Source: Candidatus Methylomirabilota bacterium (lineage in GTDB: Bacteria > Methylomirabilota > Methylomirabilia > Methylomirabilales > JACPAU01). From it: a stretch of DNA of 5,717 nt. Within the stretch, counting starts at the first letter, position 1. Every line of letters starts with the position of its first letter. The translations under genes were made by a program, and so were the position numbers. Below are positions 1-5,715 of this stretch, piece by piece. The stretch is from the NCBI GenBank assembly GCA_016180705.1, contig JACPAU010000212.1:1-5717 (forward strand), given 5' to 3'. Below the pieces are notes generated by a model that worked only from the letters and a program-made list of their open reading frames with translations, searched no databases and was not told where the DNA came from.

Positions 1-363
1 CGGACGGCCTCCCAGGCCTTCTCCCGGCGACACGGCCGCCTCGGCGTCCGCCTCCAGATCCTGTGCGCGGTCCTGGGCCGCCCTCCCCGGGAGATCGGCG
101 GTCGGACGGTGGACCTGAGCCCCGGAGGGGTCCAACTGGTCCTGCCCGAGCCCGTGCCCGTGGGCACCCGCCTCCACTTGTCGCTCCAGGTCCCGCTGGG
201 CCCGCGCGCGGTGGAGGGAGAGGTGGTCTGGTGCACCCCGGGCGAGGACGGGGAGCACCGGGTGGGCGTGCAGTTCCTCCAGGGCACCTGGTCCTGGTCG
301 TTCCTCCTCGACCTGGCGGATCGGGAAGGTGCCGGGCCGGGGGCGGGCGCCGGTCCCGATTGA
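1..363 (+). CDS. PilZ-domain protein, C-terminal part (5' truncated by window edge)
   Basis: The frame is open from base 1 to a TGA at 361-363, giving 120 visible residues; the true start lies outside the window. Two PilZ hallmarks are present: an RxxxR motif (R9 to R13 of the visible part, RRHGR) and, about 25 residues on, the DxSxxG motif (D38-L-S-P-G-G43). Beta-strand-like segments follow, including EGEVVWC and the strand VGVQF. PilZ domains bind cyclic di-GMP through these two motifs, so this is probably a c-di-GMP effector or the C-terminal PilZ module of a larger protein. The end is a Gly/Ala/Pro-rich tail. Only 20 bases separate its stop from the cytochrome c start, so the two are probably co-transcribed. 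What lies upstream of the PilZ domain, and hence the output, cannot be seen. Confidence 0.8.
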   Translation, partial: RTASQAFSRRHGRLGVRLQILCAVLGRPPREIGGRTVDLSPGGVQLVLPEPVPVGTRLHLSLQVPLGPRAVEGEVVWCTPGEDGEHRVGVQFLQGTWSWSFLLDLADREGAGPGAGAGPD

Positions 364-383
364 CCGGAAGTTTGAGGGACCGC

Positions 384-1202
384 ATGCGTACCGTCCGGCC
401 GCGGGGCCGGTGCCGGCGCGCGGTGCTCGGGGGCCTCGCGGCGCTCCTCGCGGTTTCAGCGCACGCGGGAGCCCAGACGCCCGAGGGGAGGCACGTCTAC
501 GAGCGGCACTGCGCCGTCTGCCACGGCCCCAAGGGGGACGGGAACGGGGAGGCGGCGGCGCGGCTGACCACGAAGCCCGCGGACCTCACGGCGGGCCGGT
601 ACAAGTTCCGCTCCACCCCGAGCGGCGCCCTTCCCACCGACGAGGACCTCCTGCGTACTGTCACCCGCGGGGTGCGGGGCACGGCCATGGTCCCCCAGAC
701 CCACCTCAGCCAGGCGGAGCGGCAGTTGGTGGTAGGGTACCTGAAGCGCCTCTCCCCGCGCTTCGCCGAGCCGGTACCACCCGCCGTCGAAGTCCCCCCT
801 GCCCCCGCCATCACGCCCGACCTCCTGGCGCGGGGCGCGAGGGTCTACCGGGCGTCGGGCTGCCCGGAGTGCCACGGGGATGGAGGCAAAGGGGACGGCC
901 CCTCGGCCCGGAAGGGGATGAAGGACGCCCGGGACCTCCCGATCGTCCCCGCGGACCTCACCCGGCAGCCCCTCAAGCGCGGCTCCGCGCCGGAGGAGAC
1001 CTGGAAGAGCATCGCCCTCGGCCTGGATGGGACGCCGATGCCCTCCTACGCCGATGCGCTCGACCCGGCCGATATCTGGGCCCTGGTTCTCTTCCTCGAG
1101 TCGCTCGTGCCCCAGGAGCGCCGCCACCCCGAGGACCGCCTCTTGCCCGGGGAGGAGGTCCTCGGCGACCAGATCGAGCGGCAGCACCGCGAAGGACGCT
1201 GA
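384..1202 (+). CDS. Periplasmic di-haem cytochrome c
   Basis: The 272-residue product has a basic N-terminus and a hydrophobic stretch ending in AHAGAQ (about residues 1-30), read as a Sec signal peptide. Two class I cytochrome c domains follow. Domain 1 has CAVCH at 43-47 with the likely distal Met at M102 (GTAMVPQ). Domain 2 has CPECH at 160-164 with M219 (DGTPMPSY). Each repeats the order CxxCHG, a Gly-rich turn, PADLT, then G-T-x(0-1)-M, so the protein looks like an internal duplication joined by a Pro/Val-rich linker (about 129-143). It should carry two covalent haems and shuttle electrons in the periplasm; the partner is unknown. The ATG at 384 is chosen because GAGGG lies 5 bases upstream and the signal peptide begins there; the frame stays open further upstream but reads as Pro/Gly/Arg-rich sequence over the PilZ gene. 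The cupredoxin 29 bases downstream is the obvious candidate redox partner. Confidence 0.93.
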   Translation: MRTVRPRGRCRRAVLGGLAALLAVSAHAGAQTPEGRHVYERHCAVCHGPKGDGNGEAAARLTTKPADLTAGRYKFRSTPSGALPTDEDLLRTVTRGVRGTAMVPQTHLSQAERQLVVGYLKRLSPRFAEPVPPAVEVPPAPAITPDLLARGARVYRASGCPECHGDGGKGDGPSARKGMKDARDLPIVPADLTRQPLKRGSAPEETWKSIALGLDGTPMPSYADALDPADIWALVLFLESLVPQERRHPEDRLLPGEEVLGDQIERQHREGR

Positions 1203-1218
1203 CCGGTCTACCTGAACC

Positions 1219-1228
1219 AGGAGGTGAT
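1219..1228 (+). promoter_or_regulatory. Full-length Shine-Dalgarno of the cupredoxin gene
   Basis: AGGAGGTGAT is a perfect 10-base complement to the usual 3' end of 16S rRNA. Seven bases separate AGGAGG from the ATG at 1232, the ideal spacing. It settles the start over an out-of-frame ATG at 1227-1229 that overlaps the motif. None of the other start sites in the window is as complete, which suggests that the cupredoxin is translated more strongly than its operon neighbours. Confidence 0.85.
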
Positions 1229-1231
1229 GCC

Positions 1232-1609
1232 ATGAAGACGACCGCAGGGATCGTGGTCGGATTCGTCCTCAGCCTCATGCTCGCCTTCGCGATGCTCGCC
1301 CCCGCCGGCGCCCAGGGCGAGCGGGAGCTCCACGCGGTCAACATCAACTACGAGGGCAACAACGTCTGGACGCCCGGAACCTACGTGGTGAGGAAGGGGG
1401 AGAAGGTCCGCTTCAAGCTCTTCAACCGGGTGAAGGCCGACCCGAACGTGCACGGCTTCGCCATTGACGAGTTCAACGTGAAGGTGGACGTGTACCGGGA
1501 CAAGCCGGAGACCGTGGAGTTCACGGCGGACAAGGCGGGGATCTTCCGGATCTGGTGCCACCTGCACCCGGCCCACCTGGCGGGCCAGCTCGTGGTGCTG
1601 GAGAAGTAG
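1232..1609 (+). CDS. Exported nitrosocyanin-like cupredoxin
   Basis: The 125-residue product has a signal peptide (about 1-28: two hydrophobic runs ending APAGAQ) and one small cupredoxin domain. The diagnostic stretch is FTADKAGIFRIWC (97-109) followed by HLHPAHLAG (110-118), with an upstream HGFAID (74-79). From memory, nitrosocyanin of Nitrosomonas europaea has near-identical segments (GFSIDAF, FTADKAG, IWCQLHP) and binds copper through Glu60, Cys95, His98 and His103. By that alignment the ligands here would be His74 (in place of Glu60), Cys109, His112 and His115, with a loop two residues shorter. Function is probably periplasmic electron transfer or small-molecule redox chemistry, paired with the cytochrome c encoded 29 bases upstream. 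Calling it simply a cupredoxin-domain protein is the safe assignment; true nitrosocyanin function is not shown. The frame is open far upstream of the ATG, but the Shine-Dalgarno and signal peptide fix the start. Confidence 0.9.
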   Translation: MKTTAGIVVGFVLSLMLAFAMLAPAGAQGERELHAVNINYEGNNVWTPGTYVVRKGEKVRFKLFNRVKADPNVHGFAIDEFNVKVDVYRDKPETVEFTADKAGIFRIWCHLHPAHLAGQLVVLEK

Positions 1610-1613
1610 GGGC

Positions 1614-2084
1614 CTACGGCCTCCGGAGGCGGGCCGGCCACCACCGCCCGTCCAGCCCGAAGAATTGCCCCGCGTCCCCCAACAGGACCACCAGGAGCAG
1701 GACGATGAAGGCCTTGTCCAGGCCGCTGGCCGGGACCCACCAGCCTTGGGCGAAGAGGTAGTTCGTCACCATGAAGATCCCGGCCGCGGCCGCCGGCCGG
1801 GTGAAGAGGCCGAAGAGGAGGCCGAGGCCGCAGAACATCTCCCCGAGCGACACCGCGACGGCCAGGGCGGGCTCGATCGGAATCGCCACCCCGCGCAGGA
1901 AGGCGGCGTACCAGCCGTGGGAGGTGTCGGCCGCGAACCGCTCCAGCTGCTGGAGGAGCACGCCGCCCGCCAGGTAGCCGCTCGCGATCTTCCGGAGCCC
2001 CGACGAGAGGAACCAGTACCCGGTGAACACGCGGGCCAGGACGAGCGCTACGGCCATCGCCTGCTCCCGCGCCTCGCCCCGCAT
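1614..2084 (-). CDS. DoxX-family integral membrane protein
   Basis: The 156-residue product has the layout of the DoxX family: about four membrane segments (roughly residues 11-29, 67-94, 97-113 and 123-138), an early FLSSGLRKI motif after the first helix, the family-like GEMFCGLGLLFGLFTRPAA in the middle, and a GDAGQFFGLDGRWW tail. Relatives include the DoxD/DoxX subunit of archaeal thiosulfate:quinone oxidoreductase and many bacterial proteins of uncertain redox role, so no substrate is assigned. It is the last gene of the minus-strand cluster, 46 bases after the cyclophilin stop, and its TAG faces the cupredoxin stop four bases away. The start is uncertain: ATG at 2084 has only a diffuse G-run upstream, while ATG at 2057 (147 residues, starting MAVALVLAR) is preceded by GGGAG at a usable distance and begins right at the first helix. 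Confidence 0.85.
   Translation of the reverse strand: MRGEAREQAMAVALVLARVFTGYWFLSSGLRKIASGYLAGGVLLQQLERFAADTSHGWYAAFLRGVAIPIEPALAVAVSLGEMFCGLGLLFGLFTRPAAAAGIFMVTNYLFAQGWWVPASGLDKAFIVLLLVVLLGDAGQFFGLDGRWWPARLRRP
1619..1630. repeat. 12-base perfect palindrome at the convergent gene junction
   Basis: GCCTCCGGAGGC is a perfect inverted repeat lying 10 bases past the cupredoxin stop and inside the last codons of the DoxX gene. A second weaker inverted repeat overlaps its end (CGGGC at 1630-1634 with GCCCG at 1646-1650). It could help end transcription from either side, but no T-tract follows on either strand, so an intrinsic terminator cannot be claimed. In such GC-rich DNA a palindrome this short may be chance. 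Confidence 0.3.
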
Positions 2085-2130
2085 GGCCCCCGTTCCCCCC
2101 GCGTTCGCGTCCCGAGGCCGATGAGGGGCC

Positions 2131-2742
2131 TCAGCGCGCCGGCGCCCCCCGACCGATCAGGATTTCCTCGAGCACGACCGGCTTGAGGGGCCGGTCGCGG
2201 GCGTCGCGGGGCACCCGGCCGATCGCCTCGACCACGTCCATCCCCTCCACCACCTCCCCGAAGACGGTGTGCCGGCCATCCAGCCAGGGCGTGGCCCGGT
2301 GGGTGATGAAGAACTGGCTCCCGTTGGTGTTCGGGCCGGCGTTGGCCATCGACAGGACGCCGGCCTTGCCGTGCTTCAGGTCCGGGTGGAACTCGTCCGC
2401 AAACCGGTAGCCGGGGCCGCCCGCTCCGGTCCCGAGGGGATCGCCCCCCTGGATCATGAAGTTCGGGATCACCCGGTGGAACACCGTTCCGCTGTACAGG
2501 GGCCGGGTCACCGGCTTCCCCGTCTTCGGATCCGTCCACTCCTTGGTCCCGCTCGCGAGCCCCACGAAGTTCCCCACCGTGGTCGGGGCCTTGTCCTCGT
2601 AGAGGCGGACCACGATGACGCCCATGCTGGTCTTCAGGGTGGCGAAGACCGGCCCCGTCCGGGCCGGCGCCTGGGCAACGGCCAGTGCGGGAGCGGCGAG
2701 CGTCAGCGCCACGCTCCCCCACCATGCAAACGCTCCCGGCAT
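2131..2742 (-). CDS. Exported cyclophilin-type peptidyl-prolyl cis-trans isomerase
   Basis: The 203-residue product catalyses cis-trans isomerisation of X-Pro bonds. A signal peptide (about 1-24, ending ALAVAQA) sends it to the periplasm. The cyclophilin domain (about 32-197) is complete: [14 protein letters not shown] at 88-101 supplies the catalytic Arg90, Phe95 and Gln98. [17 protein letters not shown] at 131-147 and [12 protein letters not shown] at 151-162 supply Phe145, Trp153, Leu154 and His158, matching human cyclophilin A R55, F60, Q63, F113, W121, L122 and H126. Retention of the Trp differs from E. coli PpiA, which has Phe there, and is the residue linked to cyclosporin A binding. 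A short insertion (about 65-80, [16 protein letters not shown]) precedes the active site. The start lies one base after the penicillin-binding protein stop with GGGAGGG six bases upstream, so translational coupling is likely. A role in folding envelope proteins is inferred. Confidence 0.95.
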   Translation of the reverse strand: MPGAFAWWGSVALTLAAPALAVAQAPARTGPVFATLKTSMGVIVVRLYEDKAPTTVGNFVGLASGTKEWTDPKTGKPVTRPLYSGTVFHRVIPNFMIQGGDPLGTGAGGPGYRFADEFHPDLKHGKAGVLSMANAGPNTNGSQFFITHRATPWLDGRHTVFGEVVEGMDVVEAIGRVPRDARDRPLKPVVLEEILIGRGAPAR

Positions 2743-2743
2743 C

Positions 2744-4840
2744 TCATTCCCTCCCGGACCGCTCGGTCCCGCTCACAGGCGTTCCCCCCGCTCCCCCTTC
2801 GTTCCCCTCGGCCGGCGCCTCCGGCTCGTCCCGCACGGCCTCGGCCGGCGGCGGCCCGCCTGCGGCCTCGCTTCCCCGGAGGAAGACTTCCCGGACCGCC
2901 CCCGGACTGCCCGGGGACGCCGGCGTCCCGGTCCGGGGATCCACCTCGAGGAAGAAGACCTCCTCGGGCACGGGGAAGGGGGCGGCGGGACGCTCCCCCA
3001 GGGCCCGGCGCACGAAGTCGGCCCAGACCGGCGCGGCGAGGCGGCCGGCCGTCTCGTGCCGCCCCAGGGAGCGCGGCACGTCGTAGCCGATCCACACGCC
3101 CGCCGCCAGCTCGGGCGTGTAGCCCAGGAACCAGAGGTCGGCGGCCTCCTGGCTGGTGCCGGTCTTCCCCGCGACCGGGCGGCCGGGGAGCCGGGCCTTC
3201 TGCCCCGTCCCCCGCTCCACCGCCCCTTCCAGGAGCGACGTAACGAGGTAGGCGACTTCCGCTTTGAGAACCGGCTCGACCGCCGGCCGGTGCTCCTCCA
3301 GCAGAACCCCACCCGGCCCCTCCACGCGGAGAATGGCATGCGGGGCCACCCGGTTCCCGCCGTTGGCCAACGCGGCGTACGCGGCGGTCAGTTCCAGGAG
3401 CGTCACCTCGGAGACCCCGAGGGCGAGGGCGTACTCCCGCCGCAGGGGGCTCTGGATCCCGAGCCGGCGGGCCACGTCGAGGACCGCATCCACGCCGATG
3501 GCTTCCAGGAGGCGGACCGTGGGGACGTTGATGGACTCCTCGAGCGCCCGGCGCACCGTGACCGGACCCCGGTAGAGGTGGTCGTGGTTCTCGGGCGTCC
3601 AGGCCCGCCGCCGCTTCCCGACGCCCTTGGGATAGCGGACGGGGGCGTCCTCGAGGAGGTCGGCGGGGCTGACCCCTCGCTCGAACGCCGCCGCGAAGAC
3701 GAGGGGCTTGAAGGCCGAGCCCGGCTGCCGCCGCGCCTGGGCCGCCCGGTTGAACTGGCTCCGCCCGTACTCCGTCCCGCCCACCATCGCCCGGATCGCG
3801 CCCGTGGCGGGCTCCACAACCACCAGCGCCCCTTCCAGGGCCGGCCCCTCCCCCTCCCCGGCCGGCGCCGCAGGGGAGGCCGGGCGCCGCGGAGGTGCGG
3901 CCAGGGCTGCCACGGCGCCCGCCACCCCCGTCCGGACCGCCTCGAGAGCCTGCCGCTGGAGCGCGAGGTCGAGCGTGGTCCTCACCCGGAGCCCGCCGCG
4001 CGCGAGGACGGCGGTCCCGTAGCGCTCCTCCAGCACCTCCCGGACGAAGTCCACGAAGTGCGGGGCGGTCCCCCGGCCCTTGAAGAGCGGGGCAACCCGC
4101 ACCGCCGTCCGCGCCGCCGCCCGGGCGGCGGGCGCCTTCAGGAAGCCCTCCTCCACCATCCGCTGCAGGACGTGATCCCGCCGCGCCCTGGCCCGGGGGG
4201 GGTCGAGGAAGGGGGAGTAGAGGCCCGGCGCCCGGATGAGCCCCGCCAGCAGCGCCGCCTCCGGGAGCGTCAGCGCCCGCACCGGTTTGCTGAAGTACGT
4301 CCGGGACGCCGCCTCGACCCCGTACGCGCCGTGCCCAAAGTAGACGGCATTCAGGTAGAGCTCCAGGATCTTCTGCTTGCCGTAGCGCTCCTCGATCTTC
4401 TGGGCCAGGCGGATCTCCTGCCACTTCCGCCGGAGCGTCCGCTCCGGGCTCAGGAACAGGGTCTTGGCCAGTTGCTGGGTGATGGTGCTCCCCCCCTCCC
4501 GGAGGCGGCCCGCCGCCAGGTTGCTGAGCGCGGCGCGCGCCATGGCCGTCCAGTCCAGGGCCCCGTGGCGGTAGAAGCGGGAGTCCTCGGTGGCGATGAC
4601 CGCCTCCCGCAGCACCCGGGGGATCCGGGCAAGGGGGACGAAGACCCGGTGCTCCTGGGTGAGGGTGGCAAAGGGCTCCCCGTCCCTGGAGAGGAGCAGC
4701 GTGGGCTCCCCGGGGGTGAAGATCTCCAGCCGCTCGAGCGGGGGGAGGTCCTCTGCCCCGGACGGGGCCGGCGGCGGGGCGGCGGGCACCGCAGAGGCCG
4801 GGAGGAGGACGAGGAGGAGCAGGGCAGCGGCCGGCCTCAT
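2744..4840 (-). CDS. mrcA: Class A penicillin-binding protein, PBP1A type (glycosyltransferase/transpeptidase)
   Basis: The 698-residue product polymerises and cross-links peptidoglycan at the outer face of the inner membrane. The GT51 domain (about 65-240) has all motifs: EDSRFYRHG (catalytic E85), GGSTITQQ (116-123), RRKWQE (137-142, second acidic residue E142), KILELYLN (157-164) and RAPGLYSP (203-210). The transpeptidase domain (about 335-615) has SAFK (375-378, acylated Ser375), SIN (436-438) and KTG (559-561). An Ala/Pro/Gly linker (about 305-335) separates the modules and an acidic Pro/Gly-rich tail (about 655-698) ends the protein. The N-terminus is only MR before a hydrophobic run and Ala-rich sites, so anchor versus cleavable signal is open. 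The ATG at 4840 is chosen over upstream in-frame starts because AGGGGAGG lies just before it, the hydrophobic segment begins there, and it overlaps the regulator stop as ATGA. Length is normal for the family. Confidence 0.96.
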   Translation of the reverse strand: MRPAAALLLLVLLPASAVPAAPPPAPSGAEDLPPLERLEIFTPGEPTLLLSRDGEPFATLTQEHRVFVPLARIPRVLREAVIATEDSRFYRHGALDWTAMARAALSNLAAGRLREGGSTITQQLAKTLFLSPERTLRRKWQEIRLAQKIEERYGKQKILELYLNAVYFGHGAYGVEAASRTYFSKPVRALTLPEAALLAGLIRAPGLYSPFLDPPRARARRDHVLQRMVEEGFLKAPAARAAARTAVRVAPLFKGRGTAPHFVDFVREVLEERYGTAVLARGGLRVRTTLDLALQRQALEAVRTGVAGAVAALAAPPRRPASPAAPAGEGEGPALEGALVVVEPATGAIRAMVGGTEYGRSQFNRAAQARRQPGSAFKPLVFAAAFERGVSPADLLEDAPVRYPKGVGKRRRAWTPENHDHLYRGPVTVRRALEESINVPTVRLLEAIGVDAVLDVARRLGIQSPLRREYALALGVSEVTLLELTAAYAALANGGNRVAPHAILRVEGPGGVLLEEHRPAVEPVLKAEVAYLVTSLLEGAVERGTGQKARLPGRPVAGKTGTSQEAADLWFLGYTPELAAGVWIGYDVPRSLGRHETAGRLAAPVWADFVRRALGERPAAPFPVPEEVFFLEVDPRTGTPASPGSPGAVREVFLRGSEAAGGPPPAEAVRDEPEAPAEGNEGGAGGTPVSGTERSGRE
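2749..2755 (-). promoter_or_regulatory. Shine-Dalgarno of the cyclophilin gene inside the PBP coding end
   Basis: On the minus strand GGGAGGG lies within the last codons of the penicillin-binding protein, six bases before the cyclophilin ATG. The two genes meet as TGA-G-ATG, so ribosomes terminating on one can restart on the next. This fixes the cyclophilin start at 2742. Confidence 0.75.
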
Positions 4841-5613
4841 GTCCTCCCCTCGCGCTCGGGCTGGGCGGCCTCCTCCAGGGCGTTGAGGAGCTTCCGCCAG
4901 CGGGCGGCGTCGTCGGGGGTCCGGAACTGGAGGACGCGGAGGCCGTGGGGGATGGGCCCGGCGCGGCGGCCCGCGGAGGACCCGCACCACGTCACGCTCC
5001 CGGCGATCGCCACGGGCCCGGCGGGAGTCTCCACCCGGAGGGAGAGCGGCGTCATGACCGAGAAGCGCTCGGGCAGCGTGCACAGGAGGCCCCCGGCGCT
5101 GATGTTCCCGCTGAGACCCACGACCTCCTGCCGCTCGGCCATGCCGCCGGTGGCCCGGGCCGTGACCGAGTACCGGGCCTGGAAGCGTGGAAAAGCCCGC
5201 CGGCGCCGCTCAGGCTCGGCGGGGGGGACGTAGGTCCGGGCGCGGCTCAAGGCCAGCTCCACGAGGCTGATGAAGGGGCGCGCCTCGAAGGGCTTGGCGA
5301 GGCAGAATGCGGCGCCCGCCTGGAAGGCGCGCTCGTTGAACTTCACCGCCTCGCCCGCCGTGAACATGAGGACAGGGATCCCCTTCAGGTCGGCATCCTG
5401 TTTCAGGAGCGCGCAGGTCTTGTACCCGTCCAGCCCCGGCATCATCACATCGAGGACGACGAGGTCGGGGCGCCGCTCGCGCGCCAGCTCCACCCCCTCG
5501 AACCCGTTGGTGGCGGTCACGGCGTCGATCTTCCGGCCGGCCAGGATGTCCCGGACCAGCTCGAGGAGGTTCTCATCGTCGTCCACCACCAGAACGAGGG
5601 GACGCTCCCGCAC
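4837..5613 (-). CDS. REC-PilZ response regulator
   Basis: The 258-residue product joins a receiver domain (about 5-125) to a PilZ domain (about 135-250). The receiver keeps the acidic pocket D11/D12, the phosphoacceptor D55 (VVLDVMMPGLDG), T85 (MFTAG) and K107 (AKPF), so it should be phosphorylated by a histidine kinase not seen here. The PilZ part has an Arg-rich stretch with RxxxR (R139-A-F-P-R143) and NxSxxG (N170-I-S-A-G-G175), both consistent with cyclic di-GMP binding. With no DNA-binding domain, output is probably through protein contacts or c-di-GMP sensing. The start is GTG, fixed by an in-frame TAG only 12 bases upstream and an AGGAG six bases before it; the first residues lead straight into the receiver strand LVLVVDDDEN. 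Its stop overlaps the PBP start (ATGA), so the two are coupled. Confidence 0.94.
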   Translation of the reverse strand: MRERPLVLVVDDDENLLELVRDILAGRKIDAVTATNGFEGVELARERRPDLVVLDVMMPGLDGYKTCALLKQDADLKGIPVLMFTAGEAVKFNERAFQAGAAFCLAKPFEARPFISLVELALSRARTYVPPAEPERRRRAFPRFQARYSVTARATGGMAERQEVVGLSGNISAGGLLCTLPERFSVMTPLSLRVETPAGPVAIAGSVTWCGSSAGRRAGPIPHGLRVLQFRTPDDAARWRKLLNALEEAAQPEREGRT

Positions 5614-5619
5614 CGGCCG

Positions 5620-5624
5620 CTCCT
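5620..5624 (-). promoter_or_regulatory. Shine-Dalgarno of the response regulator gene
   Basis: AGGAG on the minus strand sits six bases before the GTG at 5613 and supports that non-ATG start. It overlaps the TAG (5625-5623) that closes the reading frame entering from the right, an arrangement typical of tightly packed operon genes. Confidence 0.65.
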
Positions 5625-5715
5625 ATGGCCTCTCCGCGCCGGGCGCGGCGGGCCGCACGCAGGACGCGCACTGGAGTCGAACCACGGGTCCCTCCCGCCG
5701 GTGCCCCCTCACCCC
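5623..5715 (-). CDS. Possible C-terminal end of an upstream gene, or a 20-residue CxxC micro-ORF
   Basis: Reading the minus strand from the right edge, one frame stays open to a TAG at 5625-5623, nine bases before the regulator start. It ends VVRLQCASCVRPAAPGAERP. This could be the tail of a gene beyond the window. Alternatively translation could begin at a GTG at 5685-5683, preceded by GGGAGGG at about five bases, giving a 20-residue peptide with a CASC pair. The CxxC so close to a possible start recalls N-terminal zinc-ribbon domains, but the frame closes too soon to form one. Thirty codons of open frame in DNA this GC-rich is weak evidence, so this is a candidate only. The rest of the stretch from 5614 to the edge shows no clear promoter or RNA gene. 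Confidence 0.25.
   Translation of the reverse strand, partial: GVRGHRREGPVVRLQCASCVRPAAPGAERP

Noticed and set aside
411..431. An RRAVL string in the cytochrome c signal peptide resembling a twin-arginine (Tat) motif
   Set aside because: c-type cytochromes receive haem after export and normally use Sec; the basic n-region is explained by general Arg richness.
329..1231. A long upstream extension of the cupredoxin frame, which would give a 426-residue protein
   Set aside because: The extension is Pro/Gly/Arg-rich shadow of the cytochrome c gene, whereas the ATG at 1232 has a perfect Shine-Dalgarno and begins a signal peptide.
1630..1650. A five-base stem (CGGGC/GCCCG) with an 11-base loop as an intrinsic terminator
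   Set aside because: The stem is short, the loop long, and there is no T-tract on either strand; in this composition such stems are common.
2085..2130. The 46-base gap before the DoxX gene as a promoter region
   Set aside because: It is GC-rich throughout with no recognisable -35/-10 pair; the gene is more simply read through from the cyclophilin.
2703..4424. A 573-codon minus-strand frame within the PBP gene
   Set aside because: It overlaps the PBP in another frame, is almost all Gly/Ala/Pro/Arg, and has no motif or start signal; it is a compositional shadow.
2615..5233. An 872-codon open frame on the plus strand opposite the PBP and regulator genes
   Set aside because: Its product is Pro/Arg/Gly-rich low-complexity sequence with no recognisable domain, and it lies antisense to genes with complete catalytic motifs. 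Long stop-free antisense frames are expected in DNA with this GC content and strong third-position GC bias.
5669..5690. A GGTTCGACTCC string on the minus strand resembling a tRNA T-arm
   Set aside because: Only three of five stem pairs form around the loop, and no anticodon arm, acceptor stem or CCA end can be placed at the right distances, so it is taken as chance.
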